DNA of 15,258 nucleotides from an uncultured Flavobacteriales bacterium (lineage in GTDB: Bacteria; Bacteroidota; Bacteroidia; Flavobacteriales; UBA1820): positions 1-15,258 of the forward strand of contig CABSLV010000039.1 in NCBI GenBank assembly GCA_902478645.1. Reading direction: 5' to 3'. Positions 1 through 8,288 of this stretch are shown here, piece after piece. The position numbers were made by a program, and so were the translations under genes. The notes beneath the pieces are model-generated. The model saw nothing but the letters and a program-made list of their open reading frames with translations, had not been told where the DNA came from and ran no database searches. Numbering within the stretch: the first letter of the stretch is position 1; each line of letters starts with the position of its first letter.

Positions 1-64
1 TTTTTTCCCCCGCCGAGACTTGCCCGCATAACCGCCTGCACAGCCCGTGCGCACAACCCCAGCC

Positions 65-751
65 CTATTTCTTTTCAGCAGGATGACCGCCTACGAAATC
101 TTTCAGATAGTACGGCTCAAAGTAAGCCACATCCTCCCAACAGTGTTCACGCAAACGGGACAACGCCTCCGTCCCCATAGCAAGAGCCGAAGGGAACACC
201 CCCGGAAGGAATGAGAAACGCTCCTCGCCGAGCAAATCCCGGCACTTGTCCATCCCGTCCCCGAAGAAGCAAGCCGTCTTTCCCGTTTGGGAAAGGGACG
301 CATACGCCCCCGGACGGACGATGAGTGCCTCTACCGGAGAAACCTCCTGCAAATCCCGATCGTACACCGCGGTATAGACCTCCATCCTTCGGGCGTCGAG
401 CATCGGCACCAGATAGTCTGCCGAAGTCTTTTCCCGGGCAATGCGCGCCATGATCGCCAGAGTACCTACCGACAGCAAGGGGATCTCCAACGCATAGGCC
501 AAGCCCTTGGCCGCCGACACGCCGATACGCAGGCCCGTGTACGAACCCGGTCCCCGGCTCACCGCCACGGCGGAAAGTTCCCGGGGAGAAATCCCCCCTT
601 GGGCGAGCACCTGGCGGATGAATACGTGCAGTTTCTCTCCGTGCGAATATCCACCGCCGTTGCTCTCAAGGGAAGCGATCGGTTCTTCCCCATCAAAAAG
701 CGCTACCGAACAATTCGTGGTAGCTGTCTCGAGACAAAGTATTTTTTCCAT
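65..751 (-). CDS. tsaB: tRNA threonylcarbamoyladenosine biosynthesis protein TsaB
   Basis: 228 aa, the usual length for TsaB. TsaB is a catalytically inactive paralog of TsaD that acts with TsaD and TsaE to transfer the threonylcarbamoyl group onto A37 of ANN-decoding tRNAs in the cytoplasm. The ASKHA-fold N-terminus starts MEKILCLETATTNCSVAL. The family signature RGPGSYTGLRIG lies at about residues 66-77, with a PMLDARRMEVY segment at 116-126 and the C-terminal YFEPYYLKDF typical of the family. It lies 117 bp downstream of atpG in the same direction, so it may be transcribed from the ATP synthase operon, but I see no promoter box in the gap and the link is inferred. The ATG start agrees with where the conserved N-terminus begins. 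Identification is firm. Confidence 0.95.
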   Translation of the reverse strand: MEKILCLETATTNCSVALFDGEEPIASLESNGGGYSHGEKLHVFIRQVLAQGGISPRELSAVAVSRGPGSYTGLRIGVSAAKGLAYALEIPLLSVGTLAIMARIAREKTSADYLVPMLDARRMEVYTAVYDRDLQEVSPVEALIVRPGAYASLSQTGKTACFFGDGMDKCRDLLGEERFSFLPGVFPSALAMGTEALSRLREHCWEDVAYFEPYYLKDFVGGHPAEKK

Positions 752-868
752 TGTTTCTTCTCTGTAACACCCGCCGTCTTTTCCCTTTTCTCTTCCTTTC
801 CTGCCTCTCGATCTTCCTCTACTCTCCTACCCTTCGGGGGCTCCCGGCGGAAGGACAGACGGAAAGGC

Positions 869-1741
869 TTACTTGCCGGCCAAGGCTTCCGCTGCGCTGA
901 CGATCTCGATGATCTGGTTGGTAATGGAGGCCTGGCGGGCGTTGTTGTACTGGAGGGTGAGTTGCTCCTTGAGTTCCTTGGCATTGTCCGAAGCCTGGCT
1001 CATGGCTGTCATCCGGGCTCCGTGCTCCGAGGCGAGGCTGTCGCGCAGGATACGGAAAAACTGCAGGCGAAGGCTCTGGGGAAGGAGGTTCTCGACGATA
1101 GAGCGGCTATCGGGTTCGAGGATAAAATCGGTATGGGCGGCGGCCGTTTCCGCGCCCGTCTGCAGGGTCATGGGCAGAAACTCTTCGCGGGTGAGCACCT
1201 GGGTGGCTGCATTTTTGAAGCGGTTGTACACGATCTCCACCCGGTCGTACACCCCGGCAGCGAAATCGTCCATGATCTTTTGGGCGATCTGGGCCGTAGC
1301 AGCATAGGTCAGGTTGTCGTACACCGCGCTGTAATCGGCCGAAACGGTGCAATAGCGCGAGAGGAGTTCCCGGCCTTTGGACCCGATGGTCGCTATGTCC
1401 ACCTGCGACGAGGCAAAAGGTCCGGCAAGCAGGTTGCGCACCCGCTTGACCACATTGGCGTTAAAGGCCCCGCAAAGCCCCTTGTTGGACGTTACCACGA
1501 CAAGGAGGACTTTCTTCTCGGGTCTTACAACGGTGTAGGGGCTGTTTATTTCACTGCCTTCGAGCGAAGCCCCGACCCGGGCCAAAATCCCGGAGAGGGC
1601 CTCGGAATAGGGGCGCATTTTGACAATCGCCGCAGAAGCATGGCGGAACTTGGCCGCCGAAACCATCTTCATGGCCTGGGTGATCTTCATGTTCGAGCTC
1701 ACCGAGGCAATGCGCATCCGTATTTCTTTCAGATTTGCCAT
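869..1741 (-). CDS. atpG: F-type ATP synthase subunit gamma
   Basis: 290 aa, normal for the family. Gamma is the central rotor shaft that couples c-ring rotation to conformational changes in the alpha3beta3 head. Both conserved helical ends are present: the N-terminus MANLKEIRMRIASVSSNMKI with TQAMKMVSAAKFR at about 20-32, and the C-terminal coiled-coil partner RMTAMSQASDNAKELKEQL followed by NNARQASITNQIIEIVSAAEAL. The gene is not next to atpA, as is usual. Three lipoprotein genes lie between them, and atpG starts 41 bp after the last of these. The leader carries a 5-bp inverted repeat (GGGGA at 1755-1759 with TCCCC at 1766-1770). No atpD follows; the next gene is tsaB. Confidence 0.98.
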   Translation of the reverse strand: MANLKEIRMRIASVSSNMKITQAMKMVSAAKFRHASAAIVKMRPYSEALSGILARVGASLEGSEINSPYTVVRPEKKVLLVVVTSNKGLCGAFNANVVKRVRNLLAGPFASSQVDIATIGSKGRELLSRYCTVSADYSAVYDNLTYAATAQIAQKIMDDFAAGVYDRVEIVYNRFKNAATQVLTREEFLPMTLQTGAETAAAHTDFILEPDSRSIVENLLPQSLRLQFFRILRDSLASEHGARMTAMSQASDNAKELKEQLTLQYNNARQASITNQIIEIVSAAEALAGK

Positions 1742-1782
1742 TTTACTATTCGTGGGGGACTTGTCTCCCCGTTTGTTCTTCT

Positions 1783-2868
1783 TTACAATTCATACTCGTA
1801 CACGTACACCTGCTCGAAATCCAAGCGAGGATTGTACGCATACATTTTCCGCCGCTGCGGATCGACCCACACGGTGGTTGCCTCCTTCTTGTCCAATTCG
1901 AACTTGGATACCGGATTCATCTGCCAGTCGTACACCCGGATCTCATTGCCAAGGACCTGCTCCGAATCATCCTCGCCGTCCGATGGGGAATATACCGTCG
2001 TCTGCAAAAACAGATATTCGTCGGTAGCCGCTATGAGTTCGGGATTGGATACATTATCCCAATCGATTGAAGAGACATCCACACTCCGTACCCGATCGAT
2101 GGACAGTGTATCGCCGTAGGTGCGCTCCAGGTTCATCTTCCCGTCCTCTCCCACGCGGTACACCAGCATATTGCGCGTATCGGGATACCACACGGCCAAC
2201 CGATCGCCCCAAGCCTTGTACTGCGGCGGATTGTACGATACAATTGTCACATAGTTCATATTGTCTTCCCGCCACATCCGCTGAGACGTTTTGGTATAGC
2301 ACAGCAGGGAATCGACCAGGGACAAACTATCGCCTATGGTAAACGAGGACTGATAGGTATCCACATTATCGATCGTTCCCTCGACCTCAGCCTTATGTTC
2401 ACTTATCAATATCCGGTTGTCGAACACCTGCCCGAAATACACCGAATGGGATGTCCCGTTTCTCACCGTGCGCAATTTTTGCAAGCGACCATCCTTGTCG
2501 CCGAACTGCATCAGCGACTGGCGCGCGGGCTCGCTCACCCAAAACGTCCCGTCGGTATTGTTGGTTCCCTGTAAAAACCCGTACAGCAGATCATCCGGCC
2601 CGCCACCCTTGGAAAACGAACTGTCGACAAACGTCCAATCCGGCAAACGATAGCGGAACACCACCTTGGAGGTCATTCGGCTGACCAATACGGCATAGTC
2701 GCCGTATATCCCGCCCCAGGAAGGTTGCAGCACCTCTTCGATGGCGATACTGTCGGCCGCGAGGACCTTGGCCGGAGGAAAACCCTCGGCGTCTTTCTTC
2801 GCACCTCCGCCGCACGCCCCCAACACCAGGAGTGCCGCCATGCAGAATGGGATCAGTCGTTTTTTCAT
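1783..2868 (-). CDS. Lipoprotein, probable beta-propeller, paralog 1 (between atpA and atpG)
   Basis: 361 aa. The N-terminus has a Lys-rich start, a hydrophobic stretch and a lipobox ending VLGAC (Cys19), so this should be a lipid-anchored envelope protein. The mature part opens with KDAEGFPPAKVLAADSIAI, then RYRLPDWTFVDSS and GGGPDD (about 88-93). Toward the C-terminus are RLAVWYPDTRN, RVYDW and the terminal DFEQVYVYEYEL. The G-x-GP-D/E motif and repeated short hydrophobic strands resemble the TolB-like/BF3164-type six-bladed propeller lipoproteins of Bacteroidetes. That family link is from memory and unproven, and the function is unknown. It starts 28 bp after paralog 2 and ends 41 bp before atpG. 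The signal peptide and leader closely match those of paralog 3. Confidence 0.85.
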   Translation of the reverse strand: MKKRLIPFCMAALLVLGACGGGAKKDAEGFPPAKVLAADSIAIEEVLQPSWGGIYGDYAVLVSRMTSKVVFRYRLPDWTFVDSSFSKGGGPDDLLYGFLQGTNNTDGTFWVSEPARQSLMQFGDKDGRLQKLRTVRNGTSHSVYFGQVFDNRILISEHKAEVEGTIDNVDTYQSSFTIGDSLSLVDSLLCYTKTSQRMWREDNMNYVTIVSYNPPQYKAWGDRLAVWYPDTRNMLVYRVGEDGKMNLERTYGDTLSIDRVRSVDVSSIDWDNVSNPELIAATDEYLFLQTTVYSPSDGEDDSEQVLGNEIRVYDWQMNPVSKFELDKKEATTVWVDPQRRKMYAYNPRLDFEQVYVYEYEL

Positions 2869-2896
2869 CGTTTCAAGGTTTTATGAATAGTTATCG

Positions 2897-4003
2897 TCAT
2901 AGCGTATAGTCGTACACGTACACCTGTTCGAAATCCACTTGCGGGTCGTACGCATAGATTTTTTTCCGGAGGAGGTCTATCCGCACGTCCGATGCCGAGG
3001 GATGGTCGGGCAACAGCTTTGCCACAGGGCGGAACTGCCAGTCGTACACTTTTATCACGACGGACTTCACCGGGGGATAGGTTCCCTCGGGCAAATCCTG
3101 GTGAGGGGTTTCCCGTTCCTTTTCCAGGAAATACAGATGCTCCCTGTCGGCTGCGATGAGCGAAAAATCATCCGGAGCAAAATCCGGATGGGCCTCCACG
3201 TAGGCATCGACCGCTTCCCGGGTCAAAGGAGCCTCTCCGTACACCCCCTCCTCGGTCAGACGGCCATCTGTCCCGATGCGATATACCGCCAGGTTCCTCG
3301 TACCCGGATACCACACCGCCAGTCGGTCGGCAGCGCCGGCCATTTGCCCGGCATTGTACGTCAGCACACGCACACTCTGTATCTGTCCGTTCGCCTGCTG
3401 GATGTCTATCTTCCGCTGGGCATACCCCGGCACGGAATCCAACGCCACCAATGTATCGGCCAAAACAGCCGTGCGAATGTGCGCTTCCCGCTCGCCTTCC
3501 TGGGTGGAATAAGCCACGAGCGTATCGCCGAACATAACGCTTTGCTGTCCCACGACATACCTTCCCCGGACGGTCTTTCCCAACACCCCGTCATCCTGCG
3601 CCGCAATGCGGGCCATCCGCCCTTTTATCACGTCGCCGATCCAAAAAGCCGAAGAGCGGGGGTCGTTCCCCTCCAAGAGGGAAACATACTGGCCGAAATC
3701 GTCCGGCCCTTCGCCCAAAGAGAAGGTCGTATCGACAAAGGTCCAGTCGGGCAACCGGTAGCGGAACAAGGCTTTCTCGGTCTGCGGGCTGAAGATCACC
3801 GCGTAATCGCCGTAAAGGTTCCAGCCGCTCACCGACAAGACCTGCTCGATGGCGATGCTGTCCGCCACGAGGGTTTCCGCCGGAGGGAACCCCTCGGCAT
3901 CTTTCCCGCTACTGTCGCCGCAGGAAACAGCCAGCAGTCCGGCCAGAGCCACACCGAAAAATACGGATACCTTTTTTATCCTTTTACCTTTTTCCATTTC
4001 CAT
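2897..4003 (-). CDS. Lipoprotein, probable beta-propeller, paralog 2 (between atpA and atpG)
   Basis: 368 aa, homologous along its length to the two flanking genes. Shared blocks are KDAEGFPPAETLVADSIAIE, RYRLPDWTFVDTTF, GEGPDD (about 97-102), RLAVWYPGTRN, KVYDWQFRPV and the terminal DFEQVYVYDYTL. The export signal differs from both neighbours: a longer charged start (MEMEKGKRIKK), a different hydrophobic core and a lipobox LAVSC (Cys28). The true start may be the ATG at 4003 or the second Met two codons later. The 64-bp gap to paralog 3 holds a perfect 14-bp tandem repeat. The product is predicted to be an envelope lipoprotein. Substrate or partner is unknown, and any link with ATP synthase is only positional. 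Confidence 0.84.
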   Translation of the reverse strand: MEMEKGKRIKKVSVFFGVALAGLLAVSCGDSSGKDAEGFPPAETLVADSIAIEQVLSVSGWNLYGDYAVIFSPQTEKALFRYRLPDWTFVDTTFSLGEGPDDFGQYVSLLEGNDPRSSAFWIGDVIKGRMARIAAQDDGVLGKTVRGRYVVGQQSVMFGDTLVAYSTQEGEREAHIRTAVLADTLVALDSVPGYAQRKIDIQQANGQIQSVRVLTYNAGQMAGAADRLAVWYPGTRNLAVYRIGTDGRLTEEGVYGEAPLTREAVDAYVEAHPDFAPDDFSLIAADREHLYFLEKERETPHQDLPEGTYPPVKSVVIKVYDWQFRPVAKLLPDHPSASDVRIDLLRKKIYAYDPQVDFEQVYVYDYTL

Positions 4004-4020
4004 CCTTTTACCTCACTTCC

Positions 4021-4048
4021 TGTCTTTCTCTCTCTGTCTTTCTCTCTC
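4021..4048. repeat. Perfect 14-bp tandem repeat between lipoprotein genes
   Basis: Two adjacent identical copies of TGTCTTTCTCTCTC on the plus strand, at 4021-4034 and 4035-4048. On the coding strand this gives a purine-rich GA tract about 20-45 bases upstream of paralog 2, which could act as a loose ribosome-binding or slippage-prone leader. Functional meaning is unproven. Confidence 0.8.
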
Positions 4049-4067
4049 CCATCGGCCAATGGTCGCC

Positions 4068-5150
4068 CTACAACTTATACTTGTACACGTATACCTGCTC
4101 GAAGTCCACCCGAGGATCGTACGCATAGATGAGTTGGCGCGCCACATCGATCCGGAGCTGGGTAGCCGTAGGCTTTTCGAGCAAAAAACGCCGAACGGGC
4201 TGGAGCTTCCAGTCGTACACCTTGACCTCCACGCCGACAGGTATCCGCATGTTGTACGGCGTTATTTCCCCCTCCGGGTCCTCGTATTTCACCTTGCACA
4301 TGTAAATATGGTCGGAAGATACCGCCAAGGGTCTTCCGGGACTGTTGTCGTCGTCCTGCTGGCCCTTGAAGTCGAAGGTAGCTACCTTTTCCTCGGTGAG
4401 CGGTTCGCCGAAAGAGCCCTCCAACTCGAGTCGTGCGTCCTGCCAGATGCGATACACCAACAGACTGCGCGTGCCGGAATACCACACCGCCACCCGGTCG
4501 CCCGTGACGAAAACCTCGGGGTAATTGTACGACAGGGTCCGTTTCATCACCCCGTTTTTCGTCGGAATGGAGGTGATGTCGTTGCGGGAGAAACACAGCA
4601 GCGAATCCACCGTGCGAAGACTGTCGCCCTCCAGAAGGGTGGACAACAGGTAATTCTTTTCGGTAGTGAAATCCATCACCACATGCAGCAGGAGCGTATC
4701 GCCGCAAACCGTGCCGTTGAACAACCAGCTGTCCTCCTGTCCGAACACTTCCCGCGTTCTGACCAGTCCGCCCTCTCCCGGATGGTATTCACCCAGTTTC
4801 TTGCGGGCCGACTGTGCCAACCACAACTCGTTGCCCGGATCGGAAGTGGATAACAGGGACGGGCGCAACACATCGTCCGGGCCTTGCCCTTCGACCAACG
4901 ACGAATCGAGGAATGTCCAGTCCGGTAGCCCATAACGGAAGATCACTTTTCCGCTCCGGGGTGAATAGATCGCTGCATAATCCTCGCGCAGGATCATGTT
5001 CTGCACACTCAGGATCTGCTCGATGGCTACGCTGTCTGCCGCGAGGGCCTTGGCCGGGGGAAATCCCTCGGCATCTTTCTCGCCGCTACCACCGCATGCC
5101 CCCACTGCCAGGGCTGCCGCTACACAGAATGGGATCAGTCTCTTTTTCAT
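4068..5150 (-). CDS. Lipoprotein, probable beta-propeller, paralog 3 (next to atpA)
   Basis: 360 aa and first of the trio in transcription order, starting 119 bp after the atpA stop. The signal peptide MKKRLIPFCVAAALAVGAC (Cys19) is nearly identical to that of paralog 1. It has the same ordered blocks as its paralogs: EKDAEGFPPAKALAADSVAI, RYGLPDWTFLDSS, GQGPDD (88-93), RVAVWYSGTRS, KVYDWKLQPV and DFEQVYVYKYKL. The middle is the most diverged part of the family, as expected if ligand loops vary on a conserved propeller scaffold (inference). It should be lipid-anchored in the envelope. The upstream gap contains a relic of the 3' end of another copy. No promoter box is visible, so expression probably depends on read-through from atpA. 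Confidence 0.85.
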   Translation of the reverse strand: MKKRLIPFCVAAALAVGACGGSGEKDAEGFPPAKALAADSVAIEQILSVQNMILREDYAAIYSPRSGKVIFRYGLPDWTFLDSSLVEGQGPDDVLRPSLLSTSDPGNELWLAQSARKKLGEYHPGEGGLVRTREVFGQEDSWLFNGTVCGDTLLLHVVMDFTTEKNYLLSTLLEGDSLRTVDSLLCFSRNDITSIPTKNGVMKRTLSYNYPEVFVTGDRVAVWYSGTRSLLVYRIWQDARLELEGSFGEPLTEEKVATFDFKGQQDDDNSPGRPLAVSSDHIYMCKVKYEDPEGEITPYNMRIPVGVEVKVYDWKLQPVRRFLLEKPTATQLRIDVARQLIYAYDPRVDFEQVYVYKYKL

Positions 5151-5215
5151 CGCTTCAAGGGTTTTATGGGTACTTTATATGGTGATCTTTATCGCGCATA
5201 GTCGTACACACACCG
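5151..5215 (-). pseudogene. Relic of the 3' end of a fourth lipoprotein paralog
   Basis: Read on the minus strand, 5212-5189 encodes C-V-Y-D-Y-A-R-stop. This matches the last residues of the neighbouring lipoproteins (Y-V-Y-D-Y-T-L-stop in paralog 2), with 12 identical bases on the plus strand (ATAGTCGTACAC). The 38 bases that follow, up to the start of paralog 3, resemble the leader between paralog 2 and paralog 1, both ending CATAAAAC(C)CTTGAA(A/G)CG before ATG. The simplest reading is that another copy once stood between atpA and paralog 3 and was deleted, leaving its terminal codons. The match is short, so chance or incidental duplication of the leader alone cannot be excluded. Confidence 0.5.
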
Positions 5216-5269
5216 GCTCGGCTTCCCATCCCGTTCCACCCAACCGGTCTTCGCCCCACCCCCGGAGCC

Positions 5270-6847
<1,578 letters not shown>

Positions 6848-6876
6848 ATTTTTTGTTTTATATATTTATTCCGCGG

Positions 6877-7413
6877 TTACAAATACTTCTTTTTCAATTC
6901 TTCCAGCCGTCCCGAAAGGCTTCCGTCCCAGACCACGTCGCCTACCTTGACACGAACCCCGCCCAAAAGGGACGGATCGACACGGGCGTGCAGGACGATC
7001 TGCTCGGCTCCGGTGAGTGCCTTCAGCCGCACGGAAAGTTCCTCGATCTGCCCGGGTGTCATCTCCACGGCCGAAACAGCCTCCGCATGGCGGATGCCCC
7101 GGATGCCCTCGTACAATACGCCTACCTGATGCAGGATCTCGGGAAGGAACTCCGCCCGCCCCTTGTCGATGACAAAACGGACAAACTCCTGTGCCTGCAC
7201 GGGAATTCCCTGCCCCAACGCCCGGGACAAAGCCTCCGCTTTGTCCGAAGCGGGGATCAGCGGCGAGGCCAACACCTGACGCGCTTCGGGGCTGGCATCG
7301 AAAAATCCGGCAGCCGCCTTCGCCCCTTCGACCGCCTGTTCCAACTGGTCGCGCGAAAGTGCCAATTCGATGTACGCCTTGGCATAACGGATCGCTAATG
7401 TGGTATCTTTCAT
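6877..7413 (-). CDS. atpH: F-type ATP synthase subunit delta
   Basis: 178 aa, the usual length. Delta (OSCP-like) sits on top of the F1 head and ties it to the b-subunit stalk. The N-terminal helical domain begins DTTLAIRYAKAYIELAL, and the conserved C-terminal block VDPSLLGGVRVKVGDVVWDG followed by SLSGRLEELKK is intact. It lies between atpF (16-bp gap) and atpA (29-bp gap), the standard bacterial order. The ATG at 7413 is chosen because the conserved RYAKAY motif falls a few residues after it. Confidence 0.97.
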   Translation of the reverse strand: MKDTTLAIRYAKAYIELALSRDQLEQAVEGAKAAAGFFDASPEARQVLASPLIPASDKAEALSRALGQGIPVQAQEFVRFVIDKGRAEFLPEILHQVGVLYEGIRGIRHAEAVSAVEMTPGQIEELSVRLKALTGAEQIVLHARVDPSLLGGVRVKVGDVVWDGSLSGRLEELKKKYL

Positions 7414-7429
7414 ACTGACACGAAGACGA

Positions 7430-7921
7430 TTACAGGGTTACCTCCTCGATCGACTTCTCGATCGACTTGCGCTGGGCGTCGGCATCCTTGAGTTCCTCGC
7501 CCAGTACCTTTTCGGCCAAGGTAACGGAAATACCGGCCAAATCGCGCCGCAGGTCGTCCTTGGCGCGTTGTTTTTCCCGCTCGATCATCGTGTGAGCGTC
7601 GTCCAGAATGGAGGCCGCCTGAACGCTGGCTTCCTGACGGGCCTGTTCGAGGATGCTGTCACGCTCCTTGCGCGCCTGGCCTACGATCTCTTCGCGTTCC
7701 TTGCGCGCCTGACGGAGGATCTGCTGGCTTTCGGCCTTCACTCCGGAGAGTTCCTCGCGTGCCTGACGCGCCTTTTCCAACGACTCGGCGATGTGCTTGT
7801 CGCGTGCGTCGAGCATCGAGAGGATGGGCTTCCAGGCAAATTTGGTCAGAATGGCCACCGCGATCAGAAAGAAGAGCGAATTCCAAACGATCAATCCCAG
7901 TCCGGGTAAAAGTAAATCCAT
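7430..7921 (-). CDS. atpF: F-type ATP synthase subunit b
   Basis: 163 aa from the ATG at 7921, normal for subunit b. A longer reading frame extends upstream to 8017, but its first 32 residues translate a hairpin terminator-like element, so the internal Met (MDLLLPGLGLIVWNSLFFLI) is the sensible start. One N-terminal membrane helix (about residues 5-25) is followed by the conserved KFAWKPILSMLDARDKHI and a long charged coiled coil rich in Ala, Glu, Arg and Lys (about 40-140) that forms the peripheral stalk. It lies 103 bp after atpE and 16 bp before atpH. The leader is AT-rich with no clear Shine-Dalgarno sequence. Confidence 0.96.
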   Translation of the reverse strand: MDLLLPGLGLIVWNSLFFLIAVAILTKFAWKPILSMLDARDKHIAESLEKARQAREELSGVKAESQQILRQARKEREEIVGQARKERDSILEQARQEASVQAASILDDAHTMIEREKQRAKDDLRRDLAGISVTLAEKVLGEELKDADAQRKSIEKSIEEVTL

Positions 7922-7973
7922 ACGATATTTTCTTTTATATGTTTTCGAACTACTTCGTTGTTTTTTCCGATCG

Positions 7974-8015
7974 AAAAAAGTACCGCCCGCCCGAAGCAAC
8001 CCTTCGGGCGGCGGC
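7974..8015 (-). terminator. Terminator-like hairpin between atpE and atpF
   Basis: On the minus strand the 5' arm (8015-8002) and the 3' arm (7996-7982) can pair. The core is a perfect 10-bp stem, CCGCCCGAAG with CTTCGGGCGG, and a 5-base loop. It extends through one bulged G to about 14 bp plus a terminal G-T, and after two bases comes a run of six T (7979-7974). This is the form of an intrinsic terminator, yet atpF, atpH and atpA lie downstream. It may therefore be a partial terminator (attenuator) or a 3'-end stabiliser for atpE mRNA. The structure is seen directly; the role is inferred. Confidence 0.75.
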
Positions 8016-8024
8016 ACATTTCCA

Positions 8025-8225
8025 TTAAAGGCTCATCAGGGATACCACCACGCCGAAAAGCGCCGTGGCTTCCACCAATGCTGCGGTAAGCAGCATGGCT
8101 GTCTGAATCTTGCTGGCTGCTTCCGGCTGGCGGGCAATACCCTCCACGGCGGAAGACCCGATCCGTCCGATGCCGACACCTGCGCCGATAGCGCAAAGGC
8201 CTGCTCCGATAGCTGCTAATGTCAT
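8025..8225 (-). CDS. atpE: F-type ATP synthase subunit c
   Basis: 66 aa, on the short side for this proteolipid (often 70-90 aa). There is an in-frame stop a few codons upstream of the ATG at 8225, so the short N-terminus is real. Two membrane helices flank the polar loop ARQPEA (31-36). Helix 1 carries the packing motif GAGVGIG (14-20), and helix 2 carries the ion-binding carboxylate Glu52 in LVEATALFG. The Gln of helix 1 and the Ser after the Glu, which mark sodium-binding rings such as that of Ilyobacter, are replaced by Ile19 and Ala53, so proton coupling is likely (inference from known c-ring structures). It is followed by a strong hairpin, which fits the need for many copies of c per complex. 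Confidence 0.97.
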   Translation of the reverse strand: MTLAAIGAGLCAIGAGVGIGRIGSSAVEGIARQPEAASKIQTAMLLTAALVEATALFGVVVSLMSL

Positions 8226-8288
8226 AATGCGAATGTATTAAAGGTTAATAAAATGTTTTCTTTCTTTTCTCGTCCTTCTCCCGTCCGT

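Noticed and set aside
752..868. Inverted repeat (CCTTC/GAAGG) between atpG and tsaB as a terminator
   Set aside because: Weak stem and no T-run on the minus strand; not enough to call.
1755..1770. Hairpin before atpG as a terminator
   Set aside because: Only a 5-bp stem and no T-run follows; more likely a minor leader fold.
287..2119. 610-codon open frame on the plus strand
   Set aside because: It is antisense to tsaB, atpG and lipoprotein paralog 1, all clearly real, and its translation is rich in His, Arg and Gly with no motif. Long antisense frames are common in GC-rich DNA.
2939..4132. 397-codon plus-strand open frame opposite paralog 2
   Set aside because: Antisense shadow of a gene with a clear lipobox and paralogs; its own translation shows no family features.
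7922..8017. N-terminal extension of atpF by 32 residues
   Set aside because: The extension translates the hairpin and T-run after atpE; the family N-terminus begins at the internal Met at 7921.
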